Positions 8,596 to 16,024 of a DNA stretch of 64,000 nt are shown piece by piece. The stretch lies in contig VMTC01000082.1 in assembly GCA_013791765.1 (NCBI GenBank), forward strand, positions 1 through 64,000, in the 5' to 3' direction. Numbering within the stretch: the first letter of the stretch is position 1; the number at the start of each line of letters is the position of its first letter. The notes under the pieces are model-generated. The model was not told the origin of the DNA. It ran no database searches and saw only the letters and a program-made list of their open reading frames with translations. The position numbers and the translations under genes are program-made. This DNA comes from Rhodoferax sp. GTDB lineage: Bacteria; Pseudomonadota; Gammaproteobacteria; Burkholderiales; Burkholderiaceae_C.

Positions 8596-9371
8596 AGCTC
8601 AACATTGTTCCTGCCCGCAGCGGCGCGCTCTGGGTCAAGCTGGGCATGCGGACCTTTTTCAAACAACCCCTGGCGCTGGCCGGTCTGTTTTTCATGTTCA
8701 TGGCGCTGATGACCGTCGTCAGCCAGGTGCCCTTCATCGGCATCGCCCTGGCCATGATGCTACTGCCCGCTGCGACCTTGGGCATGATGGCGGCCACGCG
8801 GGAAGCGATGGACGGCCGCTTCCCCATGCCCAAGGTGCTGCTGACCGCCTTTCGCGCAGGCCCTCAACAAACCCGCGCCATGCTGCTGCTCGGCTCCCTC
8901 TATGCGCTGGGCTTTTTGCTGGCCATGGGCGCGTCCTGGCTGGTCGACGACGGCGCCTTTGCCCGGGTCTACCTGGGCGGCGCCAGCCCCACGCGCGAGA
9001 TGATGATGGAGGGCGATTTTCAGGCCGCCATGTGGGTCTTTATCGGCCTGCATCTGCCACTGTCCTTGATGTTCTGGCATGCGCCGGCGCTGGTGCACTG
9101 GCACGGCCTGTCGCCCGTTAAAAGCCTGTTCTTCAGCATCGTGGCCTGCGGGCGCAATTTCTGGGCTTATGTGGTGTTTGGCTTGATGTGGCTGGTGGTG
9201 CTGATCGTGCTGGTGGTGGGCGTGACCACCGTGGCATCGCTGATGGGCAATGCGGCCCTGGCTGGCAACCTGCTGTTTCCCGCGCTGCTGCTGATGGCAT
9301 CGATGTTTTTCACCTCGCTCTATTTCACGTTCCGAGATAGTTTTGAGGCGCCACCGGAGGCCCTCCCATGA
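8592..9371 (+). CDS. BPSS1780-family inner membrane protein
   Basis: A 259-residue polytopic membrane protein with about six hydrophobic segments, among them LAGLFFMFMALMTVVSQVPF near the N-terminus and a Val/Leu-rich segment around residues 190-215. The start MKLNIVPARSGALWVKLGMR matches the BPSS1780 family, which sits next to thrB in many Burkholderiales. It overlaps thrB and the following FecR-domain gene by ATGA at each end, giving a coupled operon. Function unknown. Confidence 0.8.
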   Translation: MKLNIVPARSGALWVKLGMRTFFKQPLALAGLFFMFMALMTVVSQVPFIGIALAMMLLPAATLGMMAATREAMDGRFPMPKVLLTAFRAGPQQTRAMLLLGSLYALGFLLAMGASWLVDDGAFARVYLGGASPTREMMMEGDFQAAMWVFIGLHLPLSLMFWHAPALVHWHGLSPVKSLFFSIVACGRNFWAYVVFGLMWLVVLIVLVVGVTTVASLMGNAALAGNLLFPALLLMASMFFTSLYFTFRDSFEAPPEALP

Positions 9372-10126
9372 CACAGCACACTTTGCAGAATCGCTCGGAC
9401 GACGAAATTCTGTGGTTTCAACGGCGCAGCTTCCTGCAGGCGGCAGCCAGTTGGAGCGCCCTGGGCGGCATCAGCACCGCCTTTGCCCAAAGCCGCAGCA
9501 ACATTGTTGAACTCAGCGGCGATGCCTTGCTGAACGGCCGGCGCCTGTTGCCTGCGCAAACCATCCAGACCGGCGATGTCATCACCACTGGAGCGCAGTC
9601 GCGCTTGGTCTTTGTGCTGGGAAATTCGGCTTTTCATGTGCGCCAGAATTCGCAGCTCACGGTGGAACGCGGCGCCACGCTCAGTGTGGTCAGCGTGCTG
9701 CGCCTGCTTCAGGGCGCCGTGGTCAGCGTCTGGGGCAAGGGCTTGCACAGGCAAATCACCACCCCAACGCTCACCGCAGGTATCAGGGGCACAGGCGTGT
9801 ACACCGAGATTTTTGCCAACCAGGACGGGCGCAGCTACTTTTGCAACTGCTACGGCACTGTGGATATGAGCGCCGGGGGCGAGCGGGTGCTCAGCACCTC
9901 CAGCTACCACCAGGCGTTCTGGGGTGAAGTTCAGGCCAAGTCAGGCCGGATGCTGACGCCGGCCAAAGCCATCAACCACAGTGACGAAGAACTGGAGTTC
10001 CTGGCGCGCCTGTTGGACCAGCGCACCGCCTGGCAGATTGCCGGCAAAAAAGGCATGAAAGATGGCAAGGGCTATATGCAAGACACGCCGGGCCAGCCCC
10101 ATCCGGCCGAGATGCTCGGGAACTGA
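9368..10126 (+). CDS. FecR-domain protein with Tat-like signal
   Basis: A 252-residue exported protein. The N-terminus carries RRSFLQAAASWSALGG, a twin-arginine-like signal ending near STAFAQ. The body is a FecR domain (GDALLNGRRLLPAQTIQTGD, SRLVFVLGNSAFHVRQNS, TPTLTAGIRGTGVY). There is no FecI sigma factor or TonB receptor nearby, so the classical iron-citrate signalling role is unlikely. Similar stand-alone FecR proteins are common in Burkholderiales with unknown function. It ends the thrB operon; the next gene is convergent. Confidence 0.8.
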   Translation: MTQHTLQNRSDDEILWFQRRSFLQAAASWSALGGISTAFAQSRSNIVELSGDALLNGRRLLPAQTIQTGDVITTGAQSRLVFVLGNSAFHVRQNSQLTVERGATLSVVSVLRLLQGAVVSVWGKGLHRQITTPTLTAGIRGTGVYTEIFANQDGRSYFCNCYGTVDMSAGGERVLSTSSYHQAFWGEVQAKSGRMLTPAKAINHSDEELEFLARLLDQRTAWQIAGKKGMKDGKGYMQDTPGQPHPAEMLGN

Positions 10127-10157
10127 CCCGTCAAAGGCGGCAAATCAGGGGTAAAAA

Positions 10158-10199
10158 CAATAGCTACTCACGCAGTATTGACGCGGGCTACAGCCTTAA
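10158..10199 (-). repeat. Dispersed repeat, copy 3 (between convergent genes)
   Basis: Orientation A is on the minus strand (AAGGCTGTAGCCCGCGTCAA then TACTGCGTGAGTAGCTATTG). It lies between the convergent FecR-domain gene and rfbC. CCTTTAAGG next to it (10193-10201) could add a small stem. Confidence 0.8.
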
Positions 10200-10220
10200 A
10201 GGCTATAAATTAGTTGGAAT

Positions 10221-10769
10221 TTAAAACACCTCAGCCTGGGCCAGCGTCGCCGCCGCCGCGTCTTTGGCCGCAAGCTGGGGCGCCGTTTGCAGCGGCCACT
10301 GCACGCCCACGGCCGGGTCGTTCCACTGCAGGCTGCGTTCAAACTCGGGGTACCAGTAGTCGGTGGTTTTGTACAAGAACTCGGCCGTGTCGCTGGTCAC
10401 CACAAAGCCGTGGGCAAAGCCGGGGGGCACCCAGAGCTGGCGTTTGTTGTCGGCGGAGAGCAGCACGCCGTCCCATTTGCCAAAATTAGGCGAGCTGCGG
10501 CGCAGGTCCACCACCACGTCGAACACTTCGCCTTGCGTCACGCGCACCAGTTTGCCCTGGGGGTGTTGGATCTGGTAGTGCAGACCGCGCAGTACGCCCT
10601 TGACGGAGCGGCTGTGGTTGTCTTGCACAAACTGCACGTCCAGCCCGGTGGCTTGGGCAAAGTCGCGCTGGTTGAAACTTTCAAAAAAGAAGCCACGGGC
10701 GTCGCCAAAGACCTTGGGTTCAAGGATCAGTACTTCGGCTAATGCAGTGGGTGTGACGGTATAAGGCAT
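10221..10769 (-). CDS. rfbC: dTDP-4-dehydrorhamnose 3,5-epimerase
   Basis: A 182-residue enzyme of the third step in dTDP-L-rhamnose synthesis. Characteristic motifs are DARGFFFESFN, FVQDNHSRSVKGVLRGLHYQ (catalytic His in GLHYQ), GEVFDVVVDLRRSSP and WVPPGFAHGFVV. Length is normal. It lies eight bases downstream of rfbA on the same strand. The partner genes rfbB and rfbD are not in the window. Confidence 0.95.
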   Translation of the reverse strand: MPYTVTPTALAEVLILEPKVFGDARGFFFESFNQRDFAQATGLDVQFVQDNHSRSVKGVLRGLHYQIQHPQGKLVRVTQGEVFDVVVDLRRSSPNFGKWDGVLLSADNKRQLWVPPGFAHGFVVTSDTAEFLYKTTDYWYPEFERSLQWNDPAVGVQWPLQTAPQLAAKDAAAATLAQAEVF

Positions 10770-10777
10770 CGGGTTGC

Positions 10778-11656
10778 TCAGTCTGGTTTGATGAGATTGA
10801 GCAGGTACTGACCATAGCCATTTTTTGCCAGTGGTGTTGCCAGCTTTTGAAGTTGTTCGGCGTCAATCCAGCGCTGGCCAAAGGCAATCTCTTCGGGGCA
10901 ACTCACCTGCAAACCCTGGCGCTTTTGCAGCGTGGCGATAAAACTGGCGGCCTCTAACAGGCTGTCATGGGTGCCGGTGTCGAGCCAGGCGTAGCCCCGG
11001 CCCATGATTTCGACGTTCAACTGGTCTTGCTCCAGATAAACCCGGTTCACATCGGTGATTTCCAGCTCGCCCCGGGCGGAGGGTGCAATATGGGCGGCAA
11101 TGTCGCACACTTGCTCGTCATAAAAATACAGGCCCGTGACCGCGTAGTTGCTCTTGGGGCTCTTGGGTTTTTCTTCGATGCTGATAGCGCGCCGTTGCTC
11201 ATCAAAGGCCACCACGCCATAGCGCTGCGGGTCGTTCACATGGTAGGCAAACACGCTGGCGCCGCTCGTTCGGGCGCTGGCGTTGGCCAACTGTTTGACC
11301 AGGTCGTGACCATGAAAAATGTTGTCGCCCAGCACCAGCGCACTGGGCTGCTTGGCCACAAAGTCGCGGCCAATGATGAAGGCCTGTGCCAGGCCATCGG
11401 GTGAGGGTTGCACCGCGTAGCGTATGTTCATGCCCCACTGGCTCCCGTCACCCAGCAGTTCACAGAAGCGCGGCGTGTCTTGCGGGGTAGAAATCACCAG
11501 CACATCCCGGATGCCTGCCAGCATCAGCGTGCTGAGCGGGTAATAGATCATGGGTTTGTCGTACACCGGCATCAGCTGCTTGGAGACGGCTTGCGTCACA
11601 GGGTAGAGCCGGGTGCCGGAGCCGCCGGCCAGAATGATGCCTTTGCGTTGCGTCAT
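10778..11656 (-). CDS. rfbA: Glucose-1-phosphate thymidylyltransferase
   Basis: A 292-residue nucleotidyltransferase making dTDP-glucose from dTTP and glucose-1-phosphate, the first step to dTDP-rhamnose. The start is the ATG at 11654-11656 ([19 protein letters not shown]); a longer frame upstream adds 21 unrelated residues. The GGSGTRLYP signature, [20 protein letters not shown] and [12 protein letters not shown] are intact. It forms a two-gene unit with rfbC. Upstream lies a gene-free stretch of about 700 bp rather than rfbB/rfbD. Confidence 0.95.
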   Translation of the reverse strand: MTQRKGIILAGGSGTRLYPVTQAVSKQLMPVYDKPMIYYPLSTLMLAGIRDVLVISTPQDTPRFCELLGDGSQWGMNIRYAVQPSPDGLAQAFIIGRDFVAKQPSALVLGDNIFHGHDLVKQLANASARTSGASVFAYHVNDPQRYGVVAFDEQRRAISIEEKPKSPKSNYAVTGLYFYDEQVCDIAAHIAPSARGELEITDVNRVYLEQDQLNVEIMGRGYAWLDTGTHDSLLEAASFIATLQKRQGLQVSCPEEIAFGQRWIDAEQLQKLATPLAKNGYGQYLLNLIKPD

Positions 11657-11923
11657 GGTTAGTGCCTTCTCTTCATAAAATAAATTGGTACTTTTGCAAG
11701 GAGCGGGCACGCCAGTCAACTAAGCGCCCGTTCAGCCGCAGGCCGGGGCTCAAAAATGAGACGGCAGATTGATTCAAACATTTTTACACAGACACAGGGG
11801 CATTCACGGAGCCACGGGCGCGGCGGGTGCGATTCAAGGTGGGGTGGGTTTCAGATCAAGGGTTCATTTTCGAAGCACTCAGGTGGGTCTACTGGGTCGG
11901 GGCTGATATCACGGTGGCGGGTG

Positions 11924-12013
11924 AATCAGCCGGGCGATGCGCTTTGCTACGTGTCCTCCGCCCGCTTCGCGTTCTCCTCCTTTACCTTCGCAAAGCGCAT
12001 CACCCGACTGATT
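11924..12013. repeat. Inverted repeat with 24-nt arms
   Basis: Arm 1 (11924-11947) begins AATCAGCCGGGCGATGCG and arm 2 (11990-12013) is its reverse complement at 22 of 24 positions. The spacer is 42 bases. The two mismatches keep the arms able to pair. The transcript would fold into a long hairpin. Confidence 0.8.
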
Positions 12014-12127
12014 CTGCGAGCGATTGGGTACGCTGACAGGGGAAGTCAAAAGTTGCTTGCGTTGTATACGGCACGAATCGATGTGCGCCGCTTGCTGCAG
12101 AAATTTTGACTTCGACGGCGGCAGGCA

Positions 12128-12252
12128 CGGTGATTGGGCTATGCGACCGGGCTTTGGGGTGAAAGGCGCGCGCCCACAAGCGCTTGCATACCCCAGCTTC
12201 AATTTCGCGTGTGTTTTCACCCCAAAACCGCATGCGCATGGCCCAGTCGCCG
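12128..12252. repeat. Imperfect inverted repeat with ~45-nt arms
   Basis: Arm 1 (12128-12170) contains GATTGGGCTATGCG and TTTGGGGTGAAA. Arm 2 (12206-12252) contains TTTTCACCCCAAAA and CGCATGGCCCAGTC, which pair with arm 1 with a few mismatches. It could be a MITE-like remnant or a strong transcript hairpin. Confidence 0.7.
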
Positions 12253-12413
12253 GGCCGGGTTTAATACGCATAGGCGGGTTTGACGTGAGGGCTTGACTTC
12301 TTCAGCGTGTCACATCACTTTGAATTGCACCACGGGCGTCTTCGGGATATCTATCTGCAAACAACCCAGCAACGGCACAAAAAAATGCCGGTGTAGCTCT
12401 TAAGAATCGAGCT

Positions 12414-15400
12414 TCAACAAAACTCCCGACTCTGCGTCGTCAAGCCACCCAGCAGCGGCGTCAGGTCTTGCAGGTGGCCGGCAATCAGGTGGCACACAAT
12501 GCCGCCACTCTCGACGTCGCGCTGCCAGGTGCCATGGACCGCCAGCAGGCGCGAGCGTAAGAGTGCCGGGCGTTGCTTCTCTCGGATTGATTTCCAGACA
12601 ATGACATTGACCTGGCCGGTTTCGTCCTCCAAGGTGGCAAAGACCACGCCTTTGGCAGTCTGCGGCTGCTGGCGCATGGTGACCAGGCCACAGGCCGCTA
12701 CCCGCCGTCCGTTGGGCTGCTCAAGCAGTTGCTTTGCGGTCAGCATCCTCATTTTTGATAGCTGAGCGCGTAGCAGCGACAAGGGGTGCGACCTTAAAGT
12801 GAGCCCCAAGGCGGCGTAGTCGAAGATCACTTCTTCGCCCTCGCTGGCAGCGGGCAGTATCAAAGCGTCTTCGGCCACCGGCACGGCGCGCAGCAAGCCG
12901 GGCGCACTTTGCTGCGCCGCTGCGTCCCAGACCTGCTGGCGCCGGTGGCCCGACAGGCTCTTCAAAGCGTCGGCACTGGCCAGGGCTTTGAGGTCGCCGG
13001 CGTCAAGCGCAGAGCGCAGCGCCAGGTCTTCGGTGCTGGTGAAAGGCGCTTCAAGCCGCGCGGCCACGATGCGCTGGGCGGCGGCTTCGCACAGGCCGCT
13101 GACTTGGCGCAGGCCCAGGCGAACGGCGGACGAGTTGCAGGCGTCGGTTGTTTGAGTGGCACCGCTGCGGGGTGTCTTCGTGGCACCGCTATTGGGGTCT
13201 GAGCCCAAATCGGTGTTTGGCCTGGTGTTTTGCGGAGATTTCTGGCCCGAATTGGGATCCGACCCCAAAAGCTCCGTTGCTTCTTTGCCATTGCTGTTCC
13301 CAAAACCGGAATCTGGGCCCAAACGCTTGCTTGATTTCACTGACCCAATAGCTGGCTCCAGCGTGCAGTCCCAGTCGCTGTGGCTCACATCGACCGCGCG
13401 CACCTGAACGCCATGGCGCTGCGCGTCTTGCACCAGTTGCGATGGGCCGTAAAAGCCCAGCGGCTGGCTGTTGAGCATGGCGGCGAGAAAGCAAGCGGGT
13501 TCATGGCGCTTGAGCCAGCTGCTCACATAGACCAGCAGCGCAAAGCTGGCGGCGTGACTCTCGGGGAAGCCGTATTCGCCAAAGCCTTCGATCTGGCTGA
13601 AGATGTGCTCGGCAAACTCGGGGGTGTAGCCGTTTTTGAGCATGCCGCCAACCAGCCGGTCATAGAACTTGTGGACGCCGCCCTGGCGCTTCCAGGCGGC
13701 CATGGAGCGGCGCAGGCTGTCGGCCTCGCCGGCTGAAAAATCTGCCGCCGCCATGGCGATCTGCATCACCTGCTCCTGAAAAATCGGCACGCCCAGCGTG
13801 CGCTTCAAGACTTCCTTGAGCGCCGGGCTGGCGTACTGCACCTGCTCGGGGTGCGCGCGCGCCTGCAGGTACGGGTGCACCATGCCGCCTTGAATCGGCC
13901 CGGGGCGCACGATCGCGACCTCGACCACCAGGTCGTAAAAGCAACGCGGCTTGAGGCGCGGCAGCATGCTCATCTGCGCACGGCTCTCGATCTGGAACAC
14001 GCCCACGGTGTCGGCCTGGCAGATCATCTCAAAAGTGGCGGGGTCTTGCGCCGGGATGTCCTGCATTAAAAACGGCGCGCCGCGCTGCCCGCTGATGAGG
14101 TCCAGGCAGCGGCGGATGGCGCTGAGCATGCCCAGCGCCAGCACGTCCACCTTGAGCAAGCCCATGGCGTCCAGATCGTCCTTGTCCCACTGGATGATGG
14201 AGCGCTCCGGCATGGCGGCGTTTTCCACCGGCACCAGGCGCGTGAGCTTGCCGCGGGTCAGCACAAAACCGCCCGGATGCTGGCTCAGGTGGCGCGGGAA
14301 ACGCTGCAACTGGGTGCTCAGGTCGAGCCACAGCTGTAGCTGCTGTGGCGCTGGTGGCGCAAAGTCCGACCCCATGTTCGCGCCCAGTGATGCCAGTGCC
14401 GATTGCAGCCGCTCAACCAGCACCTCTCGGCTGTACATGCCGGGGTGCTCTTTGGCCAGTGACGTGATCAAAGCCTCAGGGATACTCAAGGCACGACCCA
14501 CATCGCGCAGCGCGCTGCGTGGCCGGTAGCTGATGACCACGGCGGTCAAGGCAGCGCGTTCGCGCCCGTACTTGGCGTAGATGTACTGAATGACTTCTTC
14601 ACGCCGCTGGTGCTCGAAGTCAACGTCAATATCGGGCGGCTCGTCGCGCTCTCTGGAGATGAAGCGCTCGAACAGCATGTTCATGCGCGCCGGATCAACC
14701 TCGGTCACGCCCAGGCAGTAGCACACCGCCGAGTTGGCGGCCGAACCGCGGCCCTGGCACAGGATATGGCGGCTGCGCGCAAAGCGCACGATGTCGTGCA
14801 CGGTCAAAAAATACATCTCAAACTTCAGTTCCTCGATCAGCGCCAGTTCGTGCGCCAGCTGCTGTTGCACCGCCTTGGGTGTGCCCTGCGGGTAGCGATC
14901 GTGTGCGCCCTCGGCCGTATAGCGGCGCAGCGTTTGCGCCGCTGACAAGCCCGGTAGCACCGTTTCCAGCGGGTACTGGTAGCGCAACTCGTCCAGGCTG
15001 AAGCTGCAGCGCGCCGCCACCCGCAGCGTGTTGGCGAGCAGTTCGGGCGGATAAATGGCGGCCAGGCGCTGGCGCGAGCGCAGGTGCGCTTCGGCATTGG
15101 GCTGCAGCGCAAAACCGCACTCGAACACCGGCTGACCCAGGCGCACGGCCCTGAGCACGTCCTGCAGCGGCTTGCGCGAGCGCACATGCATGTGCACGTT
15201 GCCCCCAGCCACCAGCGCCACGCCAGTCAACTGGCTTAGTTGCTGGAGACGGTGCAATTGCAGCGCGTCGTCAGGCCTCAACAGCGACTCGGTCAGCAAC
15301 CAAACATTTATGCCAAATAGAGCTCTAGCCCACGTCGTTATTGCGTGAGCAGCTTCGAAATAAAGAGCATACGGCAGCGCCAGCAAGACCTCGCAACCAC

Positions 15401-15806
15401 TCAGCAGACTCCAGGGCGCGTCTGGCCAGGCCAAACGGTACTGGCCTTTGGGAGCGGCCCGGCGCGCCTGGGTGATGAATTCGCACAGGTCGCCCCAGGC
15501 TTGCAGGTCGTGCGGCAGCGCCACCAGCCGAAAGCCGCTAGCGCGTGCGGCGCCCTCAACGCCAGCAGCCCCAGAGTCCCGAGTCACGGCAAACTCGGCG
15601 CCGGGCAGCAATTTCAAGCCGAGTTTTTTGGCCTCGGTGTGCGCACGCACCACGCCCGCCACCGAGCACTCGTCAGTGAGGGCCAGCGCCGCGTAGCCCA
15701 GCGCGGCGGCCCGCGCCACCAGTTCTTCCGGGTGCGAGGCACCGCGCCCAAAGCTGAAGTTGGACAGGCAATGCAACTCGGCGTAGGCGGGCAAATTTGA
15801 CGGCAT
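12414..15806 (-). CDS. dnaE2: Error-prone DNA polymerase III alpha subunit DnaE2
   Basis: A 1130-residue C-family polymerase of the SOS mutasome, working with ImuA and ImuB in translesion synthesis. The PHP domain starts YAELHCLSNFSFGRGASHPEE (split: YAELHCLSNF, then SFGRGASHPEE). The catalytic Asp motif is PDIDVDFEHQRREEVI, and the C-terminal OB fold carries GLVTMRQQPQTAKGVVF. A LexA box lies 30-45 bases upstream of the start. It is about 60-100 residues longer than typical DnaE2. Two insertions explain this: a dispersed repeat in the PHP-palm region (15316-15362) and a low-complexity segment with two GSDPNSG blocks (13150-13360). Both keep the frame. Confidence 0.95.
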   Translation of the reverse strand: MPSNLPAYAELHCLSNFSFGRGASHPEELVARAAALGYAALALTDECSVAGVVRAHTEAKKLGLKLLPGAEFAVTRDSGAAGVEGAARASGFRLVALPHDLQAWGDLCEFITQARRAAPKGQYRLAWPDAPWSLLSGCEVLLALPYALYFEAAHAITTWARALFGINVWLLTESLLRPDDALQLHRLQQLSQLTGVALVAGGNVHMHVRSRKPLQDVLRAVRLGQPVFECGFALQPNAEAHLRSRQRLAAIYPPELLANTLRVAARCSFSLDELRYQYPLETVLPGLSAAQTLRRYTAEGAHDRYPQGTPKAVQQQLAHELALIEELKFEMYFLTVHDIVRFARSRHILCQGRGSAANSAVCYCLGVTEVDPARMNMLFERFISRERDEPPDIDVDFEHQRREEVIQYIYAKYGRERAALTAVVISYRPRSALRDVGRALSIPEALITSLAKEHPGMYSREVLVERLQSALASLGANMGSDFAPPAPQQLQLWLDLSTQLQRFPRHLSQHPGGFVLTRGKLTRLVPVENAAMPERSIIQWDKDDLDAMGLLKVDVLALGMLSAIRRCLDLISGQRGAPFLMQDIPAQDPATFEMICQADTVGVFQIESRAQMSMLPRLKPRCFYDLVVEVAIVRPGPIQGGMVHPYLQARAHPEQVQYASPALKEVLKRTLGVPIFQEQVMQIAMAAADFSAGEADSLRRSMAAWKRQGGVHKFYDRLVGGMLKNGYTPEFAEHIFSQIEGFGEYGFPESHAASFALLVYVSSWLKRHEPACFLAAMLNSQPLGFYGPSQLVQDAQRHGVQVRAVDVSHSDWDCTLEPAIGSVKSSKRLGPDSGFGNSNGKEATELLGSDPNSGQKSPQNTRPNTDLGSDPNSGATKTPRSGATQTTDACNSSAVRLGLRQVSGLCEAAAQRIVAARLEAPFTSTEDLALRSALDAGDLKALASADALKSLSGHRRQQVWDAAAQQSAPGLLRAVPVAEDALILPAASEGEEVIFDYAALGLTLRSHPLSLLRAQLSKMRMLTAKQLLEQPNGRRVAACGLVTMRQQPQTAKGVVFATLEDETGQVNVIVWKSIREKQRPALLRSRLLAVHGTWQRDVESGGIVCHLIAGHLQDLTPLLGGLTTQSREFC
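13150..13360. repeat. Palindromic-repeat insertion inside dnaE2
   Basis: About 70 codons of low-complexity sequence contain repeated near-palindromes built on TTGGG-x-TC-x-GA-x-CCCAA: ATTGGGGTCTGAGCCCAAAT (13191-13210), AATTGGGATCCGACCCCAAA (13250-13269) and a weaker copy near 13305-13323. A short GTGGCACCGCT is also duplicated. In the dnaE2 frame this gives Ser/Gly/Asn/Pro-rich peptide with LGSDPNSG twice, in the linker before the C-terminal helix-hairpin-helix/OB region. Confidence 0.7.
15316..15362 (+). repeat. Dispersed repeat, copy 4 (inside dnaE2, in frame)
   Basis: Orientation A (GAGCTCTAGCCCACGTCGTT then ATTGCGTGAGCAGCTTCGAA), antisense to dnaE2. In the dnaE2 frame it encodes FEAAHAITTWARALFG. 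The core ITTWARAL recurs as IETWARAL from the copy in imuB, so both genes read the element in the same frame. Confidence 0.8.
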
Positions 15807-15835
15807 GATTTCTGCGCCTGAGAATTGAGTTTAAA

Positions 15836-15851
15836 CTGTATGAAATTACAG
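15836..15851 (-). promoter_or_regulatory. LexA box of dnaE2
   Basis: CTGTATGAAATTACAG fits the LexA consensus CTGT-N8-ACAG exactly. On the minus strand the preceding TATACT overlaps it and could be a -10 element. It lies about 30 bases upstream of the dnaE2 start, as expected for an SOS gene. Confidence 0.85.
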
Positions 15852-16024
15852 TATAAATCGATGGGCGCCGTGCGCCATGCCATGTCGACGCGGCCACTGA
15901 TCAACCTGGCCCGCGCACCGCAGCCCCGACCGGCGGGCGCAAGCCATTTCCAATCGACCCGGTGGATGGATATACTTTGTAACAAAAAGAGTGTCCAATG
16001 CTCAACAAAATTCAAGGGACATCC

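Larger units (their letters stand above)
11657..12413. other. Gene-free region with two large inverted repeats
   Basis: No credible gene is seen in this stretch of about 750 bp between rfbA and dnaE2; short open frames here have no recognisable features. It contains two strong inverted repeats, listed separately, and resembles the remains of mobile or regulatory DNA. Confidence 0.6.

Noticed and set aside
11924-12252. Integron attC sites as an explanation for the inverted repeats.
   Set aside because: No conserved RYYYAAC/GTTRRRY ends, integrase or cassette genes are visible.
12754-12795. Possible thirteenth copy of the dispersed repeat in dnaE2 (TTTGATAGCTGAGCGCG).
   Set aside because: The encoded residues (HPLSLLRAQLSKM) align with the normal DnaE2 sequence, so this is ordinary coding sequence with a chance TTGATAGCT.
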